In this document: piece after piece, positions 40,264-51,527 of the stretch
Numbering within the stretch: the first letter of the stretch is position 1
Layout of the letters: the number at the start of each line of letters is the position of its first letter
NCBI RefSeq assembly: GCF_039555755.1
Contig: NZ_CP154631.1
Location: 2,108,001 to 2,172,000 of the forward strand
Length of the DNA: 64,000 nt
Direction of reading: 5' to 3'
Source: Pseudomonas sediminis
GTDB lineage: Bacteria > Pseudomonadota > Gammaproteobacteria > Pseudomonadales > Pseudomonadaceae
Position numbers and translations under genes: made by a program
The notes under the pieces: model-generated
Told to the model about the DNA's origin: nothing
The model's input: only the letters and a program-made list of their open reading frames with translations
The model's database searches: none

Positions 40264-41535
40264 ATGTCTCTGATTGCGGACTACGGGCTGGTTCTGCTCG
40301 TTCTTGCCTGCCTTTTCGGTTTTTTCATGGCCTGGGGTGTTGGAGCCAACGATGTAGCCAATGCTATGGGTACATCCGTTGGCTCGCGTGCATTGACCAT
40401 CAAGCAGGCGATCATCATCGCCATGGTCTTCGAGTTCGCCGGTGCCTACCTGGCCGGCGGCGAGGTGACCGAAACCATCAAGAACGGCATCGTCGATGCC
40501 AATCTGATCAGCCCCAACCTCATGGTGTTGGGCATGATGTCGGCGCTGTTAGCGGCAGGCACCTGGCTGCTGGTGGCGTCGATGCGCGGCTGGCCGGTGT
40601 CCACCACCCACACCATCGTCGGTGCGGTGATCGGTTTCGCCGCAGTCGGTGTATCGGTTGATGCCGTGCATTGGAGCGGCGTTGGCCCCATCGTCGCCAG
40701 CTGGGTCGTCACGCCGATGCTGGCCGGGACCATCTCCTTCTGCCTCTTCGTCAGCGTGCAGAAGCTGATCATCGATACCGACAATCCGTTCATGAACGCC
40801 AAGCGTTATGTGCCGCTGTACATGTTCATCACCGGCTTCATGATTTCGCTGATGACCATGACCAAGGGTCTCAAGCATGTCGGCCTGAACCTCTCCAGCA
40901 CCGAAGGCTTCCTGCTCTCGATCGGTATCGGCGTGCTGGTCATGCTGATCGGTATCGCGCTGCTCAGCCGCATTCATGTCGACGCCGAAGCTGACAAGGC
41001 TTTCCACTTCTCCAGCGTGGAGAAGGTGTTCGCCATCCTGATGATCTTCACCGCCTGCTCCATGGCTTTCGCTCATGGCTCCAACGATGTGGCCAATGCC
41101 GTTGGCCCGCTGGCGGCCATCGTCGGTGTGATCCAGAGTGGCGGTGACCTGGCCGCCGGCGACAAGTCGCTGGTACCGGGCTGGATTCTGCTGCTGGGCG
41201 CGCTGGGCATCGTGGTCGGCCTGGCGACCTACGGCTACAAGGTAATCGCCACCATCGGCAAGGAAATCACCGAGCTGACCCCCAGCCGCGGCTTCGCCGC
41301 CGAACTGGCTGCCGCCACCACCGTGGTCAGTGCCTCGGGTCTCGGCCTGCCGGTATCAACCACCCACACCCTGGTCGGTGCCATTCTGGGCGTCGGCCTG
41401 GCGCGCGGCATCGGTGCGCTGAACCTGGGCATGATCGGCAAGATCTTCCTGTCCTGGATCATCACCCTGCCGGCCGGTGCGATCCTGTCGATCATCTTCT
41501 TCTTCATCCTGCGCGCGCTGTTCGGCGGGGTCTGA
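40264..41535 (+). CDS. pit: Low-affinity inorganic phosphate transporter Pit
   Basis: Proton- or metal-coupled phosphate permease of 423 residues with about ten helices. Two inverted family signatures are visible: GANDVANAMGTSVGSRALT near residue 28 and HGSNDVANAVGPLAAIVG near residue 272. The strong paired segments PVSTTHTIVGAVIGF and PVSTTHTLVGAILG are also present. It follows the DUF47 gene. Confidence 0.94.
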   Translation: MSLIADYGLVLLVLACLFGFFMAWGVGANDVANAMGTSVGSRALTIKQAIIIAMVFEFAGAYLAGGEVTETIKNGIVDANLISPNLMVLGMMSALLAAGTWLLVASMRGWPVSTTHTIVGAVIGFAAVGVSVDAVHWSGVGPIVASWVVTPMLAGTISFCLFVSVQKLIIDTDNPFMNAKRYVPLYMFITGFMISLMTMTKGLKHVGLNLSSTEGFLLSIGIGVLVMLIGIALLSRIHVDAEADKAFHFSSVEKVFAILMIFTACSMAFAHGSNDVANAVGPLAAIVGVIQSGGDLAAGDKSLVPGWILLLGALGIVVGLATYGYKVIATIGKEITELTPSRGFAAELAAATTVVSASGLGLPVSTTHTLVGAILGVGLARGIGALNLGMIGKIFLSWIITLPAGAILSIIFFFILRALFGGV

Positions 41536-41603
41536 TCCCGGCCTGACGGTTTCCCCTGAGGTTGGATGCCCCTATGATGGGGCTCCGACCCAGGAGATCG
41601 CCG

Positions 41604-42770
41604 ATGCCCTTGCCGTCCTTCCGAGAGCAGTTCGCCGCGCTGATCGCAGCGCCCTCGGTGAGCTGCACCCAGCCCAACTGGGACCAGAGCAACGCGCCTG
41701 TCATCGAGCTGCTTGCCGCCTGGCTCGGTGACCTGGGCTTCACCTGCGAAACTCAGCAGATCGCCCCCGGCAAATTCAACCTGCTCGCCAGCTATGGCAG
41801 TGGCCCAGGTGGTCTTGTGCTGGCTGGGCATAGCGATACTGTGCCCTTCGATGCGGCCCTGTGGCAGACCGATCCGCTCAAGCTGAGCGAAGTGGGCGAC
41901 CGCTGGGTGGGGCTAGGCAGTTGCGACATGAAAGGTTTTTTTGCCCTGGCCATCGAAGCCGTGCGGCCGCTGCTTGATCAGCCTTTCCAGCAACCTTTGC
42001 TGATCCTTGCTACTTGTGATGAAGAAAGCTCCATGGCTGGCGCCCGCGCCCTGGCCGAGGCCGGGCGGCCGCTTGGCCGTGCGGCGGTGATCGGCGAGCC
42101 GACCGGCCTCAAACCCATCCGCCTGCACAAGGGCGTGATGATGGAGCGTATCGATATTCTCGGGCGCAGCGGTCACAGCTCCGACCCGAGTCTCGGGCAT
42201 AGCGCGTTGGAGGCCATGCAGGACGTGATGGGTGAGCTGCGTGGCCTGCGTGCGCAGTGGCAGCGCGAATTCAACAACCCGCAATTCGGCGTGCCACAGC
42301 CGACGCTCAACCTCGGTTGTATCCACGGCGGCGACAATCCCAATCGCATCTGCGGGCAATGTGCGCTGGAGTTCGACCTGCGTCCGCTGCCGGGCATGGA
42401 TCCTGAGCAACTGCGCGAGACCATTCGCGGCAAGCTGCTGCCGCTGGCGCTCAAGCATCAGGTACGCATCGACTATGGTCCGCTGTTCCCCGAAGTGCCG
42501 CCATTCGAGCAGCGTGCCGATGCCGAGCTGGTACGTCTGGCCGAGCGGCTGACCGGGCACGGCGCGCAGGCGGTGGCATTCGGCACCGAAGCGCCTTATC
42601 TTCAGCGCCTTGGCTGCGAGACGCTGGTGCTCGGCCCCGGCGATATCGACTGTGCGCACCAGCCCGGGGAACACCTGGAGCTGGCCCGTATCGAACCAAC
42701 TGTGGCGATACTGCGCCAACTGATCCAACACTATTGCCTGACCCGGAGTGACGACGTGCAGCGACGATGA
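41604..42770 (+). CDS. argE: Acetylornithine deacetylase
   Basis: Zinc peptidase-family enzyme of arginine synthesis, 388 residues. Metal-site motifs: LVLAGHSDTVPFD, LGSCDMKGFFALAIEAV, TCDEESSMAGARALAEAG and, in the catalytic core, AVIGEPTGLKPIRLHKG. The ATG at 41604 has AGGAG eight bases upstream, giving the start MPLPSFREQ. Argument against a paralogue: argA is next, as in PAO1. Confidence 0.9.
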   Translation: MPLPSFREQFAALIAAPSVSCTQPNWDQSNAPVIELLAAWLGDLGFTCETQQIAPGKFNLLASYGSGPGGLVLAGHSDTVPFDAALWQTDPLKLSEVGDRWVGLGSCDMKGFFALAIEAVRPLLDQPFQQPLLILATCDEESSMAGARALAEAGRPLGRAAVIGEPTGLKPIRLHKGVMMERIDILGRSGHSSDPSLGHSALEAMQDVMGELRGLRAQWQREFNNPQFGVPQPTLNLGCIHGGDNPNRICGQCALEFDLRPLPGMDPEQLRETIRGKLLPLALKHQVRIDYGPLFPEVPPFEQRADAELVRLAERLTGHGAQAVAFGTEAPYLQRLGCETLVLGPGDIDCAHQPGEHLELARIEPTVAILRQLIQHYCLTRSDDVQRR

Positions 42771-42835
42771 GAGCGACTCTCTAACCGAACATGACGGCTA
42801 TGCCCGTCCTACGTCTCGACGCTAATGGATTGCTC

Positions 42836-44134
42836 ATGCACGACTACGTCAACTGGTTACGCCACGCATCTCCCTATATCAACGCCCATCGCGACTGCAC
42901 CTTCGTGGTCATGTTGCCGGGCGAGGGTGTTGCCCATCCGAATTTCGCCAATATCGTCCACGACCTGGTGTTGCTGCACAGCCTCGGCGTGCGCCTGGTG
43001 CTGGTGCATGGCTCGCGCCCGCAGATCGAGGCGCGCCTCGCTGCCCGTGGCCTGACCCCGCATTACCATCGCGACCTGCGCATCACCGACGCACCGACCT
43101 TGGAATGCGTGATCGATGCCGTCGGCCAGCTGCGCATCGCCATCGAGGCGCGTCTGTCTATGGACATGGCCGCTTCACCGATGCAGGGCTCGCGCTTGCG
43201 CCTGACCAGCGGCAACTTCGTCACCGCGCGGCCGATCGGTGTGGTCGATGGCGTCGACTACCACCACACCGGCGAAGTACGGCGCATCGACCGCAAGGGC
43301 ATCAATCGTCAGCTCGACGAACGCAGCATCGTGCTGCTGTCGCCGCTGGGCTATTCGCCCACCGGGGAAATCTTCAATCTAGCCTGCGAGGACGTCGCCA
43401 CCCGCGCCGCGGTCGACCTGGGCGCGGACAAGCTGCTGCTGTTCGGCGCCGAGGATGGCCTGCTCGACGAAAACGGCAAGCTGGTGCGCGAACTGCGTCC
43501 GCAGCAGGTGCCGGCGCATCTGGCGCGCCTGGGCAGCAACTATCAGGGCGAGCTACTCGATGCCGCCGCCGAAGCCTGTCGGGGCGGCGTGAAGCGTAGC
43601 CATATCGTCAGCTATGCCACCGATGGTGCGCTGCTCAGCGAGCTGTTCACCCGCACCGGCAACGGCACCCTGGTGGCCCAGGAGCAGTTCGAGTCCCTGC
43701 GCGAGGCGACCATCGAGGATGTCGGTGGTCTGATCGAGCTGATCAGCCCGCTGGAAGAACAGGGGATTCTGGTGCGCCGTTCGCGCGAGGTGCTGGAGCG
43801 CGAGATCGAGCAGTTCAGTATCGTCGAGCGCGAAGGCCTGATCATCGCCTGCGCGGCGCTTTATCCCATCGCCGATTCCGACTGTGGCGAGCTGGCCTGC
43901 CTGGCGGTCAATCCCGATTACCGCCATGGCGGCCGTGGCGACGAGTTGCTGGAACGCATCGAGGCCAGGGCGAGGGCGCAGGGCATCAAGACGCTGTTCG
44001 TGCTCACCACCCGCACCGCCCACTGGTTCCGCGAGCGCGGCTTCGAGCCGAGCAGCGTCGAGCGCATGCCCACCGCGCGAGCATCGCTGTACAACTACCA
44101 GCGCAATTCGAAGGTGTTCGAGAAGGCGTTGTAG
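42836..44134 (+). CDS. argA: Amino-acid N-acetyltransferase (N-acetylglutamate synthase)
   Basis: First step of arginine synthesis. With the ATG at 42836 (MHDYVNWLRHASPYINAHRD) the protein is 432 residues, matching my memory of P. aeruginosa ArgA; the in-frame ATG at 42791 would add 15 non-conserved residues. The N-terminal amino-acid-kinase domain has LVLVHGSRPQIEARL and IVLLSPLGYSPTGE. The C-terminal GNAT domain has LACLAVNPDYRHGGRGDELLERIE. Confidence 0.93.
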   Translation: MHDYVNWLRHASPYINAHRDCTFVVMLPGEGVAHPNFANIVHDLVLLHSLGVRLVLVHGSRPQIEARLAARGLTPHYHRDLRITDAPTLECVIDAVGQLRIAIEARLSMDMAASPMQGSRLRLTSGNFVTARPIGVVDGVDYHHTGEVRRIDRKGINRQLDERSIVLLSPLGYSPTGEIFNLACEDVATRAAVDLGADKLLLFGAEDGLLDENGKLVRELRPQQVPAHLARLGSNYQGELLDAAAEACRGGVKRSHIVSYATDGALLSELFTRTGNGTLVAQEQFESLREATIEDVGGLIELISPLEEQGILVRRSREVLEREIEQFSIVEREGLIIACAALYPIADSDCGELACLAVNPDYRHGGRGDELLERIEARARAQGIKTLFVLTTRTAHWFRERGFEPSSVERMPTARASLYNYQRNSKVFEKAL

Positions 44135-44157
44135 GCGAGGCGAGAGCAGGCTGCAAT

Positions 44158-44207
44158 TGTAGGAGCGGATTTATCCGCGAGTTTCGCGGCTGAAGCCGCT
44201 CCTACAC
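44158..44207. repeat. GTAGGAGCGG hairpin repeat
   Basis: TGTAGGAGCGGATTTATCCG on the left and its mirror GCTGAAGCCGCTCCTACA on the right. A related palindrome at 44238-44283 (TTTAGCCGCGA to CGCGGCTAAA) follows. Confidence 0.65.
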
Positions 44208-44297
44208 TGGAGCGATGCGGGAGGCCAAGGCCGAGCATTTAGCCGCGACGGGTTCACCGCTCGCGGCTAAAGCCCCCCCCACAATGCGTTCAGAGTG

Positions 44298-44489
44298 TCA
44301 GGCGCTGTGCTGCTGCAGGCGCATCTGCTCGAAGCCGTCGTCCCAGCCGGCTTCCCACGCTGCTGCGGGGATTTCGTCCGGGTAGGGCTGGCGCGTTCCG
44401 GGCTGGCCAGTAAGGCCGGCCATATAACCTTGCTGGTAGGCCTTGGTCAGGCTCTCCAGGCTCCATTGCGGCGTGGCTTCATCGGCCAT
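44298..44489 (-). CDS. Small RMF/CrpP-like protein
   Basis: A 63-residue protein: YQQGYMAGLTGQ, P-rich middle, then AAAWEAGWDDGFEQM. The pattern YxxGxxAGxxG ... W-GW-xG resembles ribosome modulation factor and the CrpP-type fold. Role unknown; PAO1 has a small gene (PA5205) at this place. Weak ribosome site. Confidence 0.6.
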   Translation of the reverse strand: MADEATPQWSLESLTKAYQQGYMAGLTGQPGTRQPYPDEIPAAAWEAGWDDGFEQMRLQQHSA

Positions 44490-44627
44490 GGGCGCTGCTC
44501 GTCTATCGTCCTTTACCCGGCAATGCTAGCTGGCCGAGCGGCCATAGGTACGGCCGCCCATCCTGGCTTTTGCTCCGCTGGTTTGCTTTGTGACGCAGTC
44601 GACGCTTCGTCGCCCGTGCAACCGGGC

Positions 44628-44684
44628 ACGTAGAGTGCGTCGCACGCACCGCGGTTACCCGGTGCGTACAGGTGCGCGCGGCCC
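44628..44684. repeat. GTGCGTCGCACGCAC-type palindromes
   Basis: AGAGTGCGTCGCACGCACCG followed by GGTGCGTACAGGTGCGCG, a diverged member of the TAGGGTGCGC family. The gap 44490-44699 shows no gene. Confidence 0.5.
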
Positions 44685-44699
44685 TGGCTGCGTTGAGAC

Positions 44700-46280
44700 C
44701 TAAACGGCCAGCGCCAGGATGCTCGCCTGATAGGCCGCGACGAAGGCGTCGAAATCGCCTGTGGGCTGCGCTTCCAGCTCCGCCTGCGCGGCCAGCGAGT
44801 CGTGCGCGGCCTGTTCGAAAGCCTGCTGCTGCTGTGGGCTGAGCGGCTGAGCGCGGAAGTACTCGGCGTGACGCAGGCTCTGCTGCAGGGCGAACTCGGT
44901 AAAGCTCTTGCCCTGACGCAGAATCGCCAGTACCTGTGCCGACGGCGTCATTTCCACATCCGCGACCTTGGCTTGCTGCTGCGCCAGGGCCTCGACGTGC
45001 GCATTGCCGTCCTGGCTGCGATCGAGCAGTTCGGCCAACGGCAGGATGCGCTCAAGCAGTTCGCTGGCCCAGACTTTGAGTTCTACCTGCTGGCTACCTT
45101 TCTGCAGGTGCAGGCCGGGACGCCGCCCCTCCTTGACCACCTTGAGGAAGTTGCTGGTGCAACTGCTGCACTCGCCGTTCTCCAGCAGCGGGCTGTCTTC
45201 CAGCGCACAGAACAGCAGGAACGCGTCGATGAAGCGCGCCTGCGTCACGTCGATGCCCAGCGGCAGGAAGGGGTTGATGTCGAGGCAGCGTACTTCCACG
45301 TATTGCACGCCACGGCTCATCAGCGCCTGGATCGGTCGCTCGCCGCTGTAGGTGACGCGTTTCGGGCGGATGCTCGAGTAGTACTCGTTCTCGATCTGCA
45401 GGATGTTGGTGTTCAGCTGCAGCCATTCGTCGCCGCGCTTGGTTCCTGCCTCGACATAGGCCGGGTAGGGCGTGCCCACCGCCAGGCGCAGGCTGTCGGT
45501 GTAGCTGGCCAGATCGTTGTAGCAGGGGGTCAGGCCAGACTGTGCGCTGCTCTGGTAGCCTAGGTCGCTCATGCGCAGGCTGGTGGCGTAGGGCAGGTAC
45601 AGGGTGCCTGCGTCCAGTTCCTGAAGCTGGTGCGGGCGGCCACGCATGAAGCCTTTGCCCAGCGCCGGTGAGGCACCGAACAGGTACATCAGCAGCCAGC
45701 TGTAGCGACGGAAGTTGCGGATCAGGGCGATATAGCGGGCCGACTGATAGTCACGCGCACTCTGTTCGTTGCCTTCGCTCTGCTGTTGCAGCTGCCACAG
45801 CCCCTCGGGCAGGGAGAAGTTGTAGTGAATGCCGGCGATGCACTGCATGGTCTTGCCGTAACGCAGTGCCAGGCCCTTGCGGTAGACGTACTTGAGGCGG
45901 CCGATGTTGGAGCTGCCGTAGCGAGCGATGGGAATCGTCTCTTCGTCCGGCAGAGGGCAGGGCATCGACGGGCTCCACAGCAGTTCGTCATCGAGCTTGT
46001 CGTAGGCGAAACGGTGGATGTCTTCCAGTTCGGCGAGGGTGGCGGCCGGATCGTTGGCGGTGCCGGTGATGAACTCCAGCAGCGACTCGGAATAGTCGGT
46101 GGTGATCTGCGCATGGGTCAGCGCCGAGCCTAGTGCCTGCGGGTGCGGAGTCAGGGCCAGCTGGCCGTCGCGGTCGACGCGCAGGCACTCGCGCTCGATG
46201 CCATGCAGACACTCGCCCAGCAGGGACAGGTTGGCCGGCTCGCCGAGCTGGGCCAGGCGGCGGGAGAGAAGGTCGCTCAA
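44700..46280 (-). CDS. gshA: Glutamate-cysteine ligase
   Basis: First step of glutathione synthesis, ATP-dependent. Start is TTG at 46280 with AGGA upstream, giving 526 residues; the family usually begins [13 protein letters not shown] and the in-frame ATG at 46331 would add non-conserved residues. Segments: [57 protein letters not shown] and [19 protein letters not shown]. The fit to the P. aeruginosa protein is good throughout. Confidence 0.94.
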   Translation of the reverse strand: MSDLLSRRLAQLGEPANLSLLGECLHGIERECLRVDRDGQLALTPHPQALGSALTHAQITTDYSESLLEFITGTANDPAATLAELEDIHRFAYDKLDDELLWSPSMPCPLPDEETIPIARYGSSNIGRLKYVYRKGLALRYGKTMQCIAGIHYNFSLPEGLWQLQQQSEGNEQSARDYQSARYIALIRNFRRYSWLLMYLFGASPALGKGFMRGRPHQLQELDAGTLYLPYATSLRMSDLGYQSSAQSGLTPCYNDLASYTDSLRLAVGTPYPAYVEAGTKRGDEWLQLNTNILQIENEYYSSIRPKRVTYSGERPIQALMSRGVQYVEVRCLDINPFLPLGIDVTQARFIDAFLLFCALEDSPLLENGECSSCTSNFLKVVKEGRRPGLHLQKGSQQVELKVWASELLERILPLAELLDRSQDGNAHVEALAQQQAKVADVEMTPSAQVLAILRQGKSFTEFALQQSLRHAEYFRAQPLSPQQQQAFEQAAHDSLAAQAELEAQPTGDFDAFVAAYQASILALAV

Positions 46281-46382
46281 GATGCAATTCCTAACTGGGC
46301 AGTCGCCACAATATGGGGATCGCCCCTGCACTCTGCAAGGGGCGAACGCTTACCCAGATTAGATCAGCGAGCGGAGTGCCGA

Positions 46383-46765
46383 TTACACGCAGGCGAAGGT
46401 GCCTTGTGCCTTGGCGACCAGCTTGTCGCCCTGCAGCACTTCGGCCTCCACCACCTGGGTGCGGCGACCGGCGTGCAGCACCTTGGCGTGGCACAGCACG
46501 CTGCCCTCGGATACCGGGCGGATGTAGTTGATCTTGCACTCCAGGGTCACGCTGCTCGGGCCGCCATCGCCGAGGCTGTGGCTGGCCTGGCCCATGGCGG
46601 TGTCGATCAGCGAGAACAGCGCGCCGCCGTGCAGCTTGCCGTGCAGGTTGCGCAGCTCGTCGGTGAGGGTCAGGCGCACGCGCGCCTCGCCACCGCCGAC
46701 CTGGAGGATCTCCAGGCCGAGCAGGCGGGAAAAGGCGCTGCTGGCGCCGACGTTATCGCTCGTAC

Positions 46766-46769
<4 letters not shown>
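46383..46769 (-). CDS. PaaI-type acyl-CoA thioesterase (hotdog fold)
   Basis: A 128-residue hotdog enzyme: [29 protein letters not shown] carries the HGG-containing active-site segment, then [30 protein letters not shown]. Substrate unknown. It overlaps the tex stop by 4 bases, so it is in a unit with tex, matching the PAO1 order. Confidence 0.9.
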
Positions 46770-49093
<2,324 letters not shown>

Positions 49094-49294
49094 ATGAAAA
49101 CTACCCACTGAAGCGACAGGGCGGCCGCAAAGACGCTGGCCAGACACGAAAGCGGCGCATTATAAACACCGCATTCGCGAGAGCTGCGAGCCGTTGGGGA
49201 AAAATCTGCTAACAATGGCTAAAGCGCCCACCCATGCGCCTGAGCGATAATGCCGCCACTTGCCGTCCTCAGTACGGCTGTCCAAGGAGACGCC

Positions 49295-50032
49295 ATGACC
49301 CAGTCCGCTGCCCCTGTCGCCGAAGGCGAGAAGATCCTCATCGTCGATGACGACGCCCGCCTGCGCCGCTTGCTCGAACGCTTCTTCGATGAGCAGGGCT
49401 ACCGGGTTCGCGCAGTGGAGAACGTCGAGCAGATGGATCGTCTGCTGGCGCGCGAGCTGTTCAATCTGGTGGTGCTGGACCTGATGTTGCCCGGCGAAGA
49501 CGGCCTTTCTGCTTGCCGCCGCTTGCGCGAAGCGGGCAACCAGATGCCGATCATCATGCTCACCGCCAAAGGCGATGAGTCCAGTCGTATCCAGGGTCTG
49601 GAACTGGGTGCCGATGACTATCTGGCCAAACCCTTCAACCCGCGTGAGCTGCTGGCGCGGATCAAGGCGGTGCTGCGCCGTCAGGCGCCGGTGGTGCCGG
49701 GTGCGCCGGGTAGCGAGGACGAAAGCGTCAGCTTCGGCGAGTACGAATTGTCCCTGGCCACCCGCGAGCTGAAGAAGGGTGAGGAAGTGCATATGCTCAC
49801 CACCGGCGAGTTCGCTGTGCTCAAAGCGCTGGTGCAGCATGCGCGCGAGCCGCTGACCCGCGACAAGCTGATGAACCTGGCCCGTGGCCGCGAATGGGAT
49901 GCGCTGGAGCGCTCCATCGACGTGCAGATCAGCCGCCTGCGTCGCCTGATCGAGCCGGACCCGTCCAAGCCGCGCTATATCCAGACTGTCTGGGGTGTGG
50001 GTTACGTGTTCGTTCCCGACGGCAACAAGTGA
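49295..50032 (+). CDS. ompR: OmpR-family response regulator (AmgR type)
   Basis: A 245-residue regulator. Receiver: EKILIVDDDARLRRLLERFF, phospho-Asp in LVVLDLMLPGEDG, and TAKGDESSRIQGLELGADDYLAKPFNPREL. The DNA-binding winged helix ends DVQISRLRRLIEPDPSKPRYIQTVWGVGYVFVPDG. The ATG at 49295 has AAGGAGA upstream. The PAO1 equivalent (PA5200) is AmgR, linked to aminoglycoside tolerance and envelope stress. A long palindrome separates it from envZ. Confidence 0.93.
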   Translation: MTQSAAPVAEGEKILIVDDDARLRRLLERFFDEQGYRVRAVENVEQMDRLLARELFNLVVLDLMLPGEDGLSACRRLREAGNQMPIIMLTAKGDESSRIQGLELGADDYLAKPFNPRELLARIKAVLRRQAPVVPGAPGSEDESVSFGEYELSLATRELKKGEEVHMLTTGEFAVLKALVQHAREPLTRDKLMNLARGREWDALERSIDVQISRLRRLIEPDPSKPRYIQTVWGVGYVFVPDGNK

Positions 50033-50035
50033 CCT

Positions 50036-50097
50036 GTAGGAGCGAGCGCTGCTCGCGAATCGAAGCCACATTTTCGCGAGCAGCGCTCGCTCCTCCG
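50036..50097. repeat. Long hairpin repeat inside ompR-envZ
   Basis: Arms GGAGCGAGCGCTGCTCGCGA and TCGCGAGCAGCGCTCGCTCC pair perfectly around a 14-16-base loop. It sits between the ompR stop and the envZ start, an unusual place for a repeat of this type; it may reduce envZ relative to ompR or stabilise the message. Confidence 0.85.
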
Positions 50098-50108
50098 GTT
50101 ATGTGTTG

Positions 50109-51425
50109 ATGAAAGCCCCTTACTGGTTCCCGCAAAGCTTCTTCGCCCGCACCCTGTGGCTGGTGCTGGTGGTCGTGCTGTTCTCCAAGGCACTGACCCT
50201 GGTGTACCTGATGATGAACGAGGATGTACTGGTCGACCGCCAGTACAGCCACGGCGCGGCGCTGACCTTGCGCGCCTACTGGGCAGCCAACCCTGATGAT
50301 CGCGACCACATCGCCCAGGCCGCCGGACTCAAGCGCATCCCGCGGGACAAGGTGCCAGCCAGCGAGCAGCACTGGCCCTACAGCGAGATCTTCCAGCGGC
50401 AGATGCAAACCGAGCTGGGCCCCGATACCGAAACCCACGTGCGTGCCACCACGCCGCCGGCGCTGTGGGTGCACGCGCCGAGCCTTGGCGACGGCTGGGT
50501 ACGGGTGCCGATGTATCCGCATCCGCTGCGTGGCCAACGTATCTGGAGCGTACTTGGCTGGTTCCTCGGTATCGGCCTGCTGTCCACGGCTGCGGCCTGG
50601 ATCTTCGTGCGCCAGCTCAATGCGCCGCTCAAGCGCCTGGTCTATGCCGCTCGCCAGCTTGGTCAGGGGCGCAGCGTGCGCCTGCCGGTGGGTGATACGC
50701 CAAGCGAGATGACCGAGGTGTACCGCGCCTTCAACCAGATGGCCGAGGACGTCGAACAGGCCGGGCGCGAACGCGAACTGATGCTGGCCGGTGTTTCTCA
50801 TGATCTGCGCACGCCGCTGACTCGCCTGCGGCTGGCCCTGGAATTCATGGATAACGACACCGAGCTGACCGACGACATGGTGCGCGATATCGAGGACATG
50901 GACGCCATTCTCGATCAGTTCCTCGCCTTCATCCGCGACGGCCGCGACGAGCCGGTGGAGGAGCTGGACTTCTCCGAACTGGTGCGCGAAACCCTGGCAC
51001 CCTACAACCAGAATGGCGAGCGCGTGCGTCTGTGCCTCGAGCCGATCCCGCCTTTCCCGCTGCGCCGCGTTTCGACCAAGCGGCTGCTAACCAATCTGGT
51101 GGAGAACGCCCTCAATCACGGCGGTGGTGATGCCGTCGAGGTGGTCGCCAGCCTGGCCGGCGACCACAACGCGCCTTATGTGGTGCTGAGCGTGCTGGAC
51201 CGTGGCAACGGTATCGATCCGGCCGAGCTGGACAGCATCTTCAACCCCTTCATTCGCGGTGATCGGGCGCGTGGTGGGCGCGGCACCGGCCTAGGTCTGG
51301 CCATCGTCAAGCGCATCGCGGCGCTGCATGGTGGCAGCGTCGAGTTGCGCAACCGCTCCGGCGGCGGCCTGGAGGCGCGGGTGCGCCTGCCGCTCGGCCT
51401 GCTGCTACCGCGCGACGCGGTGTAG
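50109..51425 (+). CDS. envZ: EnvZ-type sensor histidine kinase (AmgS type)
   Basis: A 438-residue kinase with helices at about 16-33 and 152-170, a periplasmic region between, HAMP, then the H-box MLAGVSHDLRTPLTRLRLALEFM (His at about residue 235). The N-box is TNLVENALNHGGG and the G-boxes DRGNGIDPAEL and GRGTGLGLAIVKRI. Start: ATG at 50109; GTG at 50103 also possible. No clear ribosome site is visible because the hairpin repeat ends here. Confidence 0.92.
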   Translation: MKAPYWFPQSFFARTLWLVLVVVLFSKALTLVYLMMNEDVLVDRQYSHGAALTLRAYWAANPDDRDHIAQAAGLKRIPRDKVPASEQHWPYSEIFQRQMQTELGPDTETHVRATTPPALWVHAPSLGDGWVRVPMYPHPLRGQRIWSVLGWFLGIGLLSTAAAWIFVRQLNAPLKRLVYAARQLGQGRSVRLPVGDTPSEMTEVYRAFNQMAEDVEQAGRERELMLAGVSHDLRTPLTRLRLALEFMDNDTELTDDMVRDIEDMDAILDQFLAFIRDGRDEPVEELDFSELVRETLAPYNQNGERVRLCLEPIPPFPLRRVSTKRLLTNLVENALNHGGGDAVEVVASLAGDHNAPYVVLSVLDRGNGIDPAELDSIFNPFIRGDRARGGRGTGLGLAIVKRIAALHGGSVELRNRSGGGLEARVRLPLGLLLPRDAV

Positions 51426-51527
51426 CAGACGACCGACCGTCCTGGCGGCGGTCTGCGTGCTGGCAATATGCTGCCAAGCGCTCTGGCGCTGGGCTATGCT
51501 GTGCCAGCGCATCAACTCGAGGCCTGC

